From Pseudomonas sp. S09G 359 (GTDB lineage Bacteria > Pseudomonadota > Gammaproteobacteria > Pseudomonadales > Pseudomonadaceae), in the NCBI RefSeq assembly GCF_002843605.1, contig NZ_CP025263.1:2943501-3007500 (forward strand): 64,000 nucleotides of DNA, in the 5' to 3' direction. Positions 29,457 through 38,563 of the stretch are shown here, piece after piece. A model generated the notes under the pieces. It searched no databases and had not been told where the DNA came from. It saw only the letters and a list, made by a program, of their open reading frames with translations. Positions within the stretch are counted from its first letter, which is position 1; each line of letters begins with the position of its first letter. The translations under genes were made by a program, and so were the position numbers.

Positions 29457-29496
29457 TTTACCGGTAAAGTCTGGCCGGATTAAGCCTCACTTTACC
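29457..29496. promoter_or_regulatory. Candidate MocR operator: palindrome plus third half-site
   Basis: TTTACCGGTAAA (29457-29468) is a perfect 12-bp palindrome, and another TTTACC occurs at 29491, in direct repeat 34 bp from the first half-site. MocR-type regulators commonly bind such combinations of direct and inverted half-sites in the divergent region. Confidence 0.6.
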
Positions 29497-29553
29497 TGCC
29501 CTGTGCAATGGCGCTTGCCTAGACTGCAGGCCTTCTCATCAAGGTCCAAGGCC

Positions 29554-30186
29554 ATGACCAGCGCATTGACGCTTTCCTCGTTTCTCTACTTCCTGCTGTT
29601 TTGCCTCACCATGACCTTCAGCCCCGGCCCCATGACCCTGCTGCTGTTGAGCCTGGGCCTGAAGGCCGGCTTGCGCAGCTCGATCCCGGCGCAGCTCGGC
29701 GCCAGTGTGTCGTACCTGATTTCGATCCTGGTGTTTGCCGTGGGCTTCTCGGAATTGATCAAGGGCAACCTGGCGATTACCCAGGCTATCCAGTTCGTCG
29801 GTGTGGCCTATATCCTGTACCTGGCCTACAAACAGTGGACCAGCAGTGGCATGTCGCTGGACCAAGCCAGCGCGGTGGAGGGCGCGCGCAGCCTGTTCGG
29901 CAAAGGTCTGTTGACCGGGTTTTCCAACCCCAAGACCATCATCATGTTCAGCGCCGTATTCCCGCAGTTCGCCGGGGCAGGGGAGCACAGTTCGATGGCG
30001 GATATCGCCATTCTTGGGCTGACTTTTCTGCTGCTGCAATTTGCCAGTGGCTGCTTGTATTGCTACTTCGGGCAACGCATCAAGCACCTGCTGGAGAACC
30101 CCAAGCGTCGCGTGTTGTTGCAGCGGGCCACCGCTGTATTGCTGTTGGGCGTGGCGCTGATGCTGGCGCGCGGGTTCTCGCACTGA
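29554..30186 (+). CDS. LysE-family exporter
   Basis: A 210-residue inner-membrane exporter with six hydrophobic segments. It has the family N-terminal motif FSPGPMTLLLLSLGL and the mid-protein FSNPKTIIMFSAVFPQF. ATG at 29554 with AAGG nearby is chosen over the in-frame start at 29446. Divergent from the MocR gene, so an amino acid or vitamin-B6-related compound sensed by MocR may be exported. Confidence 0.92.
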   Translation: MTSALTLSSFLYFLLFCLTMTFSPGPMTLLLLSLGLKAGLRSSIPAQLGASVSYLISILVFAVGFSELIKGNLAITQAIQFVGVAYILYLAYKQWTSSGMSLDQASAVEGARSLFGKGLLTGFSNPKTIIMFSAVFPQFAGAGEHSSMADIAILGLTFLLLQFASGCLYCYFGQRIKHLLENPKRRVLLQRATAVLLLGVALMLARGFSH

Positions 30187-30268
30187 GGGTTGTGGGCTTA
30201 TGAGTGGTAGTGGCGATTTGCCGGTGCCCTGATAGACTCCAGGCATTCCTTCAGGATGTCATCCCACC

Positions 30269-31327
30269 ATGTCAGCTGCAGAAGGAAACGGACTTCAACT
30301 CGCCTCACGGCTGTACAAATCCCGCACGCTGGGGCTGACGCTCGGCTTTGTGTGCGTGGTGTTCGCCATGTACCCCTTGAACCCGGCCTGGTGGGTGTGG
30401 GCCTGGATGCTGATCAACGCATTTGTCTGGCCGCACCTGGCCTTTCGCATGTCGCAGCGCAGCGCCCACGCACTGCGCAGCGAGCGGCGCCACTTGCTGT
30501 TCGATTCGTTTTGCGGCGGGTTCTGGGTCGGTGCCATGCATTTCAACCCGCTGCCCGGCGTGACCACATTGTCGATGATGACCATGAATAACGTGGCCAT
30601 CGGCGGTCCTCGGTTCATGCTTGCAGGCTGGGTGGCGCAGGCACTGGGCATCGGCGCCGCGCTGCTGATATTCGCGCCGGCGTTTATTGCCGTGACCACC
30701 CAGGCCCAGCTGTATGCGTGCCTGCCGATCCTGATGCTGTATCCGCTGGCCCTCGGCTGGATCTGCTACCGCCAGGCCGTGACATTGGCCCGCCACAAAC
30801 GTGAACTGCTGGCCCTGAGCCGCACCGACAGCCTGTCCGGCCTGCTCAATCATGGTGCCTGGAAAGACCACCTGGAGATCGAGTTCCAGCGCTGCCGTCG
30901 CGAGCAACAGGGCGCGGCGATTGCGTTGATCGACATCGACCACTTCAAGACCATCAACGACACCTACGGGCATGTCACCGGGGATATCGTCTTGCGCCAA
31001 CTCAGCAAAGTGCTGCGCCAGAACTTGCGCGCCACCGACCTGGCCGGGCGTTATGGCGGCGATGAGTTCTGCGTGATCCTGCCGGGCATGCCCCTCAACC
31101 GCGCGGCGGAAGTGATGGACGCCTTGCGCAACCGCTTCAACGCGCTGGCCTATGCCCAGGACCCGACCTTGCGCGCCAGCCTGAGCATTGGCCTGGCGCC
31201 GTATCAACCCGACCATGCCGATTCCACCAGTTGGCTCAACGACGCCGACCAGGCGCTGTACGAAGCCAAGAGCAGCGGGCGTAACCGCGTCAGTTCGGTA
31301 CAGGGGAGCTGGTTGCGATCGGTCTAG
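30269..31327 (+). CDS. Diguanylate cyclase with MASE2 membrane domain
   Basis: A 352-residue inner-membrane protein. Residues about 10-170 are hydrophobic and match the MASE2 sensor of AdrA/DgcC-type cyclases. The GGDEF domain follows with intact active site G263-G264-D265-E266-F267. The product-inhibition site R254-x-x-D257 precedes it by five residues. Catalytic metal-binding segment LIDIDHFKTINDTYGH is intact. It should make cyclic di-GMP and respond to a membrane signal. No adjacent partner. Confidence 0.93.
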   Translation: MSAAEGNGLQLASRLYKSRTLGLTLGFVCVVFAMYPLNPAWWVWAWMLINAFVWPHLAFRMSQRSAHALRSERRHLLFDSFCGGFWVGAMHFNPLPGVTTLSMMTMNNVAIGGPRFMLAGWVAQALGIGAALLIFAPAFIAVTTQAQLYACLPILMLYPLALGWICYRQAVTLARHKRELLALSRTDSLSGLLNHGAWKDHLEIEFQRCRREQQGAAIALIDIDHFKTINDTYGHVTGDIVLRQLSKVLRQNLRATDLAGRYGGDEFCVILPGMPLNRAAEVMDALRNRFNALAYAQDPTLRASLSIGLAPYQPDHADSTSWLNDADQALYEAKSSGRNRVSSVQGSWLRSV

Positions 31328-31375
31328 TGGGGTAGGGTGTGGCGGTCCCCGCTAACAAAAAACAAGGATCGGTTC

Positions 31376-32605
31376 ATGCTCTTCAACTTTCCACGCACGC
31401 TCCTGGCCGCAACGCTGGCCTTGTCCTTCGCCATGCCGGCCTACAGCGCCGAACCGCATAAACAGATCCAGGCGCAGTCCGAGCAGTACAAGGCCGAGGC
31501 CCTTAAACTGCTGGAGCGCCTGGTGAACATTGACTCGGGTTCCGGCTACGAGCCGGGCCTGACCCAAGTGCGCGACATCGCCGTCGATGAACTCAAACAA
31601 CTTGGCTTCACGATTGAGCTGGTGCCCGACAAGGCCGCCAACAACAGCCATGTGATCGCCACCCTCAAGGGCACCGGCAAGGCCAGGATCCTGCTGATGG
31701 CGCACATGGACACCGTGTTCAAGGAAGGCTCGGCCGCCGAGCGCCCATTCCACATCAAGGACGGCCGCGCTTACGGCCCCGGCGTGATGGATGACAAGGG
31801 CGGTATCGTTGCCGGCATCTACGCGCTCAAAGTCCTGAAGAACCAGGGCTTCAACGACTACGCGCAAATCACCTTCCTGCTCGACGCCAGTGAAGAAACC
31901 GGCTCCGACGCCGCCTCCGAATTGATCCGCAACACCGCCAAGGCCCACGACGTGACCCTCAACCTGGAACCTGGCCGCCCGGCAGACGGCTTGGTGGTGT
32001 GGCGTAAAGGCAGCGCCACGGCGGTGGTCGAAGTCAAAGGCAAGGCCGCCCATGCCGGCGTCGCCCCGGAACTGGGACGCAACGCCGCCATGGAGGCCGC
32101 GCACCAGATCCTGCAACTGGGCAAATTGGGCGACGAAGAAAAGAAAACCACCATCAACTTCACCGTGATCAAGTCCGGCGACCGCACTAACGTGATCCCC
32201 GACCAGGCCACCGCCAAGGCGGACGTGCGCGCGGCATTGCCGGAAGAGTTCGATCGCATCGAAAAAGACCTGGCGCGGGTATCGGCCAACAAACTGATCC
32301 CCGAAACCGAAGTGAAGACCAGCCTGCAACGTGGTCTGCCGCCCATGCCGCAGACGCCGGAGTCTGACAAACTGGTGGCGATTGCCCAGGGGATTTATGG
32401 CGAACTGGGCAAAAAACTCACCATTGAAGGCAGCGGCGGGGCGGCGGATGCCAGCTTGTCAGCCGGGGTGGGCACGCCGACGCTGGACGGGTTTGGGATT
32501 GTCGGCGGGAACATTCATACCCCAGAGGAGTATGCCGAGGTGGAGAGTGTGGCGCCACGGATTTACTTGTTGAGCCGGATGATTATGGAGTTGTCGACGC
32601 GGTGA
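31376..32605 (+). CDS. Exported M20-family peptidase (glutamate carboxypeptidase-like)
   Basis: A 409-residue zinc peptidase resembling carboxypeptidase G2. It has a signal peptide (MLFNFPRTLLAATLALSFAM, cleavage after YSA). Metal ligands are visible in LLMAHMDTV (His110, catalytic Asp112), GVMDDKGG (bridging Asp) and DASEETGSD (catalytic Glu). The dimerisation domain has AAHAGVAPELGRNAA. The ATG at 31376 has AAGGA 8 nt upstream. The last 59 bp of the gene (from 32547) form the first unit of the tandem array that follows. Confidence 0.93.
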   Translation: MLFNFPRTLLAATLALSFAMPAYSAEPHKQIQAQSEQYKAEALKLLERLVNIDSGSGYEPGLTQVRDIAVDELKQLGFTIELVPDKAANNSHVIATLKGTGKARILLMAHMDTVFKEGSAAERPFHIKDGRAYGPGVMDDKGGIVAGIYALKVLKNQGFNDYAQITFLLDASEETGSDAASELIRNTAKAHDVTLNLEPGRPADGLVVWRKGSATAVVEVKGKAAHAGVAPELGRNAAMEAAHQILQLGKLGDEEKKTTINFTVIKSGDRTNVIPDQATAKADVRAALPEEFDRIEKDLARVSANKLIPETEVKTSLQRGLPPMPQTPESDKLVAIAQGIYGELGKKLTIEGSGGAADASLSAGVGTPTLDGFGIVGGNIHTPEEYAEVESVAPRIYLLSRMIMELSTR

Positions 32606-33868
32606 TTTGATTGGTGCGAGTGAGCTTGCGACTGAGCTTCTTGTGGCGAGCGAGCTTGCTCGCGCTGGGCTGCGCAGCAGCCCCAAATCAGACACCGCCA
32701 ATCTTCCTGAAACACCGCAGTGTCCCGACTGGGGCCGCTTCGCAGCCCAACGCGAGCAAGCTCGCTCGCCACATGGAGTGGGGAGGCCAGTGTAGCGCCG
32801 CGGATTTACTTGTTGAGCCGGATGATTAAGGAGTTGTCGACGCGGTGATTTGATTGGTGCGAGTGAGCTCGCTCGCCACATGGAGTGGGGAGGGCAGTGT
32901 AGCGCCACGGATTTACTTGTTGAGCCGGATGATTATGGAGTTGTCGACGCGGTGATTTGATTGGTGCGGGTGAGCTTGCGACTGAGCTTCTTGTGGCGAG
33001 CGAGCTTGCTCGCGTTGGGCTGCGCAGCAGCCCCAGGCCTGGCGCCGCCAATCTACCTGAAACACTGCATTGTCCCTATTGGGGCCGCTTCGCAGCCCAA
33101 CGCGAGCAAGCTCGCTCGCCACATGGAGTGGGGAGGGCAGTGTAGCGCCGCGGATTTACTTGTTGAGCCGGATGATTATGGAGTTGTCGAAGCGGTGATT
33201 TGATTAGCGCGAGTGAGCTTGCGACTGAGCTTCTTGTGGCGAGCGAGCTTGCTCGCGTTGGGCTGCGCAGCAGCCCCAAACCTGGCGCCGCCAATCTACC
33301 TGAAACACTGCATTGTTCCTATTGGGGCCGCTTCGCAGCCCAACGCGAGCAAGCTCGCTCGCCACGGGGAGTGGGGAGGGCAGTGTAGCGCCACGGATTT
33401 ACTTGTTGAGCCGGATGATTATGGAGTTGTCGACGCGGTGATTTGATTAGCGCGAGTGAGCTTGCCACTGAGCTTCTTGTGGCGAGCGAGCTTGCTCGCG
33501 TTGGGCTGCGCAGCAGCCCCAGGCCTGGCGCCGCCAATCTACCTGAAACACTGCATTGTCCCTATTGGGGCCGCTTCGCAGCCCAACGCGAGCAAGCTCG
33601 CTCGCCACATGGAGTGGGGAGGGCAGTGTGGCGCCGCGGATTTACTTGTTGATCCGGATGATTATGGAGTTGTCGAAGCGGTGATTTGATTAGCGCGAGT
33701 GAGCTTGCCACTGAGCTTCTTGTGGCGAGCGAGCTTGCTCGCGTTGTGCTGCGCAGCAGCCCCAAATCAGACACCGCCAATCTTCCTGAAGCACCGCAGT
33801 GTCCCGACTGGGGCCGCTTCGCAGCCCAACGCGAGCAAGCTCGCTCGCCACGGGGAGTGGGGAGCAGT
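32547..33868. repeat. Tandem array of about 243-bp units copied from the M20 gene 3' end plus a palindrome
   Basis: Six units start at 32547, 32790, 32897, 33140, 33383 and 33626. Five are 243 bp (the last about 241) and the second is only 107 bp. Each begins GTGTRGCGCC, carries the last about 59 bp of the M20 peptidase gene with its stop, and then, in full units, a long inverted repeat. The palindrome arms are GTGGCGAGCGAGCTTGCTCG and its complement, joined by GGGCTGCGCAGCAGCCCC. Units differ by scattered substitutions. No independent gene is seen inside; short frames in it are repeats of each other. Confidence 0.93.
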
Positions 33869-33931
33869 GAGGTGGGGGGGGGCTCACCATGTTGATTGGT
33901 CTTCGTGGCTGGCTTTTTGGAGATCGTCTTT

Positions 33932-34111
33932 TCAGGCCTCGTTGGCTAAGCGATAAATGTCGGCGAAGAAGCCTCTGGGGTCGTAATGGGAAAGCTCCAC
34001 GCCTTTAGTTTGTTCTCTGTCGTAATAGCTCTCCGCCCAGGTTTCATAGCTGTTCAAGCAGCGCTTGAAATCGCCAAAAACTGATTCGACGTCTCGGGTC
34101 TTCGAAGCCAT
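33932..34111 (-). CDS. Small hypothetical protein
   Basis: A 59-residue frame starting at ATG 34111 (MASKTRDVESVFGDFKRC) and ending in DIYRLANEA. A TTG at 34159 would extend it to 75 residues. It is acidic to neutral, has no signal peptide or membrane helix, and I do not recognise the family. It lies between the tandem array and the RND gene. It could be a real small gene or a remnant. The stretch 34112-34269 holds nothing further that I can identify. Confidence 0.4.
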   Translation of the reverse strand: MASKTRDVESVFGDFKRCLNSYETWAESYYDREQTKGVELSHYDPRGFFADIYRLANEA

Positions 34112-34269
34112 GGCCGCGCGCACCAGCAAGCCAATGGTTTGGCCCGTCGCGACGATCAAGAGCCAGCCCCATCAACCCAAACACCCGCCAGAAAAACCAT
34201 CTGCAATCCCTCGCGCTGTGTGATCAGGCGAAGGACTTTGCAGAGGTTTTCAGGCGATATCTGTAGTGC

Positions 34270-37200
34270 TTATCCGGCCGTTACGTGGGATTCATCGACA
34301 GCTTTTGTCTTCTCCCGCCCAAGCACCAGACTGCACAGCGCCGGCAGGAACAGCAGCGTCAACAGCGTGCCCACCAGCACCCCGCCAATCAGCACATACG
34401 CCAGGGATGACCAGAACACCGACAGCGTCAGCGGGATAAACGCCAGCGCCGCCGCCAACGCCGTCAATATCACCGGGCGGGCGCGGCGTACGGTGGCTTC
34501 GATGATCGCCTCACGGATCGCCATGCCGTGGTCCTGGTTCTGGCGGATCTGGTCGGTAAAGATCAGCGTGTTGCGCATCAGAATCCCGCCAATGCCGATC
34601 AGCCCCAAAATCGCGTTAAAGCCGAACGGCTGGTTGAACAGCAGCAGCGTCGGCACCGCGCCAATCAGGCCCAACGGCGCGGTGGCGAAGACCATGAACA
34701 TCACGCCAAAGGAGCGCACTTGGAACATGATCACCGTGAGGGTCAGCAGGATCATGATCGGGAACAGCGCCGCCAGGGCCACGTTGGCCTTGGCGCTTTC
34801 TTCCACCGGGCCGCCGATGTCGATCTGATAACCGGCGGGCAGCTTGGCGATCAGCGGTTGCAGGTCTTTGTATACGGCCATTTCCACGTCGGGCGGTTGC
34901 ACGCCGTCAACGATGTCGGCGCGCACTTCCACGGTGCTCGCGCGGTTGCGGCGCTTGAGGATCGGTTCCTCCATCACCGCCTGGAAATGCCCGACCTGGG
35001 CCAGCGGCACTGAAGTGCCAGCGCTGTTGGTGAGGGTCATGTTGTTGAGGTTGCCGAGGTTCTCGCGCTGGTTGCCTTGGGCACGGGCGACTACCGACAC
35101 GGTGCGGTTACCCTCGCGCACTTCGGTGATCGGGTTGCCGCTGAGCAGGGCGTTGAGCTGGGATTTGACCTCGTTGGGGGTAAATCCCAGCAGGCGCAGG
35201 CGGTCCTGATCGAGTACCAGGCGGTAGCCGCTGGTGCGTTCGCCCCAATCGAGGAAGGCGTCCTTGGTCAGCTTGTTGGCCGCGACCACCTGGCGCACGT
35301 CCTCGGACAACCCGCGCAACACATCCACATTCGGCCCGGAGACGCGGAACACCACCGGGAATGGCACTGGCGGGCCGAACAGCAGTTGCGTCACGCGGAC
35401 CCGCGCCGAAGGGAATTCACCTGCGGCGATCCGCTCACCCATGCGTAGCTTGAGTGCGTCGCGGGCGTGGGAATCCGGAGTCTGTACGATCAACTTGGCA
35501 AACGCCGGGTCGGGCAGCTCGGGGTTCAACGACAGGAAAAAGCGTGGTGCGCCACCGCCCACATAGGTGTCGACCATGGCGGTCTGCGGCTCTTGCAGCA
35601 GGGCTTTTTCCAGTTGCGCAGCCACCGCCTCGGTGCTTTTGAAGGCGCTGCCGGGCGGCATATACACCTCAAGGATCAGCTCGGAGCGGTCGGAGTTGGG
35701 AAAAAACTGCTTCTTCACCACGCCCATGCCCACTACACACAGCACAAACGCCGCCACCACCAGCCCGGTGACCAGCCAGCGGCGACGGACACAGGCTTCC
35801 ACCAGGCTGCGCAATTTCTGGTAGTAACGCCCGGCATAGATCGCATCGTGGCCGCCGGGTACCGGCTTGATAGCTGGCAGCAGTTTCACTCCCAGGTACG
35901 GCGTGAACACCACCGCCACCAGCCAGGAGGCGATCAGCGCAAAGCCCACGATCCAGAAGATATTACCGGCGTATTCGCCAGCGCCCGAGCGCGCAAAACC
36001 CACCGGCAGAAAGCCGATGATGGTCACCAGCGTGCCGGTCAGCATCGGCGCGGCCGTGGAACTCCAGGCGAAGGTGGCGGCGTGGATCCGGTCAAAGCCT
36101 TCTTCGAGTTTTACCACCATCATCTCGATGGCGATGATCGCGTCATCGACCAGCAGGCCAAGGGAAATGATCAGCGCGCCGAGGGTGATGCGGTCGAACT
36201 CACGCCCGGTCAGCAGCATGATCACAAACACCACCGACAAGGTCAGCGGCACCGCGGCCGCCACCACCAGGCCCACGCGAAAGCCCAGGGCCAACAGGCT
36301 GATCACCATCACCACTGCCAGGGCGACGAAGAATTTGAGCATGAATTCATTCACCGCCAGGCTGATGTTTTTGGCCTGGTCGGAGACTTTGGCGAAGTTC
36401 ACCCCCAGCGGCAGGTCTGCCTGGATCCGGGCTTCCTGGGCCTTGAGGCTCTTGTCCAGCTCCAGGCCGTTCCAGTGTTTCTCCATGATCACGCCAAGCA
36501 TCAGCGCCGGGTCGCCCTGATGGCGGATACGGTAGCTGGGCGGGTCTTCATAACCACGGCTGACCGTAGCCACATCGGCGATCCGCAGCACGCGGCCGTT
36601 GACTTCCAACGGCACGTTTTCGATCAGCGCCAGGCTGTCAAAGGCGCCGTCGATACGAATATAAGCACGCGCGCCGGCCGTTTCGACAAAACCCGACGGC
36701 GCCACGGCGTTCTGCGCGGCGAGGGCGGCGAAGATCTGGTCGGGCTTGATACCCAAGGTTGCCAAGCGCTCGTAGGAAAACTCGACAAAGATCCGTTGCG
36801 CCTGCTCGCCAAGGATATTGACCTTCTTCACCCCCGGCAGGTTGAGCAGGCCCTGGCGCAGTTCCTCGGCCATCTGTACTTGTTGCCGATGGGGCAGGTG
36901 CTCGGCTTCGAGGGCGTACAGGGCAAAGTACACATCGGAATATTCGTCATTGAAGAACGGCCCGATCACGCCATTGGGCAGTTTTGCCGCTTCATCGCTG
37001 AGCTTTTTGCGGGTCTGGTAGAACAGGTCCTGGATTTCGCTGGGGCGCGTGGACTCCTTGTAGGTCATGCGCATCGACACAAAACCCGGCTGGGCGATGG
37101 TTTCGACGCGGTCGTAGTAGTCCAGTTCCTGCAGGCGTTTTTCCAGGCGGTCGGCGACTTGTTCCTGCATTTCCTCGGCGGTGGCGCCGGGCCAGGCGGC

Positions 37201-37353
37201 GGTGATGGTCATGACCTTGACGGTAAACGACGGGTCTTCGGCGCGGCCCAATTTACCGAACGAGAAGATCCCGGCGGCGAGGATCGCAATGATCAGAAAC
37301 AGCGTGACCGCGCGGTGCTTGACCGCCAGTTCGGAGAGGTTGATCCCGCGCAT
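34270..37353 (-). CDS. RND-family efflux permease
   Basis: A 1027-residue inner-membrane proton-driven pump of the HAE-1/AcrB-like class with 12 TM helices and two large periplasmic loops. The proton-relay pair sits in TM4 (LGLLVDDAIIAIE). The N-terminus (FLIIAILAAGIFSFGKLGRAEDPSF) resembles the VexF/TriC-like branch of RND pumps. It lies 2 bp downstream of the membrane-fusion-protein gene. No outer-membrane factor gene is nearby, so it probably uses a shared TolC/OprM-type channel. Substrate unknown. Confidence 0.94.
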   Translation of the reverse strand: MRGINLSELAVKHRAVTLFLIIAILAAGIFSFGKLGRAEDPSFTVKVMTITAAWPGATAEEMQEQVADRLEKRLQELDYYDRVETIAQPGFVSMRMTYKESTRPSEIQDLFYQTRKKLSDEAAKLPNGVIGPFFNDEYSDVYFALYALEAEHLPHRQQVQMAEELRQGLLNLPGVKKVNILGEQAQRIFVEFSYERLATLGIKPDQIFAALAAQNAVAPSGFVETAGARAYIRIDGAFDSLALIENVPLEVNGRVLRIADVATVSRGYEDPPSYRIRHQGDPALMLGVIMEKHWNGLELDKSLKAQEARIQADLPLGVNFAKVSDQAKNISLAVNEFMLKFFVALAVVMVISLLALGFRVGLVVAAAVPLTLSVVFVIMLLTGREFDRITLGALIISLGLLVDDAIIAIEMMVVKLEEGFDRIHAATFAWSSTAAPMLTGTLVTIIGFLPVGFARSGAGEYAGNIFWIVGFALIASWLVAVVFTPYLGVKLLPAIKPVPGGHDAIYAGRYYQKLRSLVEACVRRRWLVTGLVVAAFVLCVVGMGVVKKQFFPNSDRSELILEVYMPPGSAFKSTEAVAAQLEKALLQEPQTAMVDTYVGGGAPRFFLSLNPELPDPAFAKLIVQTPDSHARDALKLRMGERIAAGEFPSARVRVTQLLFGPPVPFPVVFRVSGPNVDVLRGLSEDVRQVVAANKLTKDAFLDWGERTSGYRLVLDQDRLRLLGFTPNEVKSQLNALLSGNPITEVREGNRTVSVVARAQGNQRENLGNLNNMTLTNSAGTSVPLAQVGHFQAVMEEPILKRRNRASTVEVRADIVDGVQPPDVEMAVYKDLQPLIAKLPAGYQIDIGGPVEESAKANVALAALFPIMILLTLTVIMFQVRSFGVMFMVFATAPLGLIGAVPTLLLFNQPFGFNAILGLIGIGGILMRNTLIFTDQIRQNQDHGMAIREAIIEATVRRARPVILTALAAALAFIPLTLSVFWSSLAYVLIGGVLVGTLLTLLFLPALCSLVLGREKTKAVDESHVTAG

Positions 37354-37355
37354 GC

Positions 37356-38462
37356 TCAGTTGTCCTGTTTGCGGTTGAGGGCCAGCACCTGGGCGGGCAG
37401 CAGGCGTACCGCGTCACCGCTGTGCAGCAGGTGCGCACCAAGGGCGACGATGGTTTGGCCGGGCGTTACGCCGCTGTCGAGCAGGGCATCTTCCTGGCCC
37501 AGGCTGGCGACCTTGACTGGGGCGAAGCTGACCTTGTCGTCGGCGCCGATCAGCCACACGCCGGTGCCTTGCCCGGCATCCTGCAAGGCGCCGATGGGCA
37601 CGCGGGTTTGCTGGGCCTGGCCGTTGCCTTGCAGGCGCACGGTGATGGTCGAGCCGAGGGCGAAGCGGTCGACCGCGCCGTGCAATACATAGCGGGCGCG
37701 GTAGGTGCGGGTGGTGGGGTCGGCGCTGGCGGACAATTCGCGCAGGCTGGCCGTCACCGCCTGGTCGGAGGCGCCGAAGGGGAAGGCCAGGGCTTTCTGC
37801 GAGGCCTGGTCGCGCTGGTTTTCCGGTAGGTTGACGATGGCTTCGCGGGCGCCGTCATGGGCCAGGCGCGCGACGATCTGCCCTTCGGCGACCACCTGGC
37901 CACGGTCGACCCGCACGTCGGTGATGATGCCGTCGCCATCGGCCTTGAGCACCGAGTAGGTACGGCGGTTTTCGATCTGGCTGGCATCCGATTGGGCTGA
38001 GGCCAGTTCCGCTTCGGCGACGCGCAGGTTGGTCGCCGACTGATCGAAGATCTGCCGCGACACCGCGCCGGTGTTGGCCAGGCGTTGATAGCGGTTTTCA
38101 TCGTCTCGGCGCTGGCGCAGTTGGGCCTGGGCGGCGTTGACGCGGTTTTTTGCCGAGCGCAGCGCCAGTTCGAAGTCGCCGATGTCGAGTATCAGCAGGG
38201 TGTCACCACGGGAGACGTGCTGGCCGGGGTCGACTTTGCGTTCGATGACCTTGCCGCTGACTCGGAAGCCCAGGTCGCTTTCGGTGCGGGCTGCGACCAC
38301 GCCGGTGTAGGCGCTTTGCTGGGTACCGGCGGATTCGACCTTGGCCGCGAGGACCGGGCGTGGCTGCGGCACTTGGGCGGCGGTGTCGGCCTGGCTGTTG
38401 CAACCGTTGAGGACGATCAATAGCGCCAGGGGCGTGAGAAGACGCAGGGGAAGAGGGTGCAT
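37356..38462 (-). CDS. RND efflux periplasmic adaptor lipoprotein (membrane fusion protein)
   Basis: A 368-residue adaptor. The signal peptide ends in a lipobox (LIVLNGC), so it is lipid-anchored at about residue 21. The first lipoyl half-motif (VSGKVIERKVDPGQHVSRGD) and second half (DGIITDVRVDRGQVVAEGQIV) flank a coiled-coil hairpin (residues about 105-165). It links the RND permease to an outer-membrane channel. Start at 38462 lies 101 bp from the divergent MFS gene, and the region between contains a strong palindrome. Confidence 0.93.
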   Translation of the reverse strand: MHPLPLRLLTPLALLIVLNGCNSQADTAAQVPQPRPVLAAKVESAGTQQSAYTGVVAARTESDLGFRVSGKVIERKVDPGQHVSRGDTLLILDIGDFELALRSAKNRVNAAQAQLRQRRDDENRYQRLANTGAVSRQIFDQSATNLRVAEAELASAQSDASQIENRRTYSVLKADGDGIITDVRVDRGQVVAEGQIVARLAHDGAREAIVNLPENQRDQASQKALAFPFGASDQAVTASLRELSASADPTTRTYRARYVLHGAVDRFALGSTITVRLQGNGQAQQTRVPIGALQDAGQGTGVWLIGADDKVSFAPVKVASLGQEDALLDSGVTPGQTIVALGAHLLHSGDAVRLLPAQVLALNRKQDN

Positions 38463-38490
38463 GGCGGGCTCCGGGGGTAACCATTAGGCA

Positions 38491-38512
38491 AAAAATTATG
38501 GACATAATTTTT
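38491..38512. promoter_or_regulatory. Operator-like palindrome between RND and MFS operons
   Basis: AAAAATTATG and CATAATTTTT form perfect 10-bp arms around a 2-bp centre. A related imperfect element, ATTATGGTCGAAATATAA, follows at about 38518. The sites lie in the 101-bp divergent promoter region, so one regulator could control both pumps. No regulator gene is adjacent. Confidence 0.65.
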
Positions 38513-38563
38513 CGCTCATATTATGGTCGAAATATAAATTAATCCAGCCCCCGGATAATCCCC

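Noticed and set aside
32547..33868. CRISPR array
   Set aside because: Units are 243 bp and repeated throughout, with no short repeat/unique spacer alternation and no cas genes.
32607..33956. Series of 62-85-residue frames on both strands in the tandem array
   Set aside because: They are copies of one another created by the 243-bp repeat (a multiple of three) and the palindrome. None has a ribosome-binding site or known motif.
35467..37692. Plus-strand open frame of 741 codons
   Set aside because: Antisense to the RND permease, which has complete family features; composition is typical of a shadow frame.
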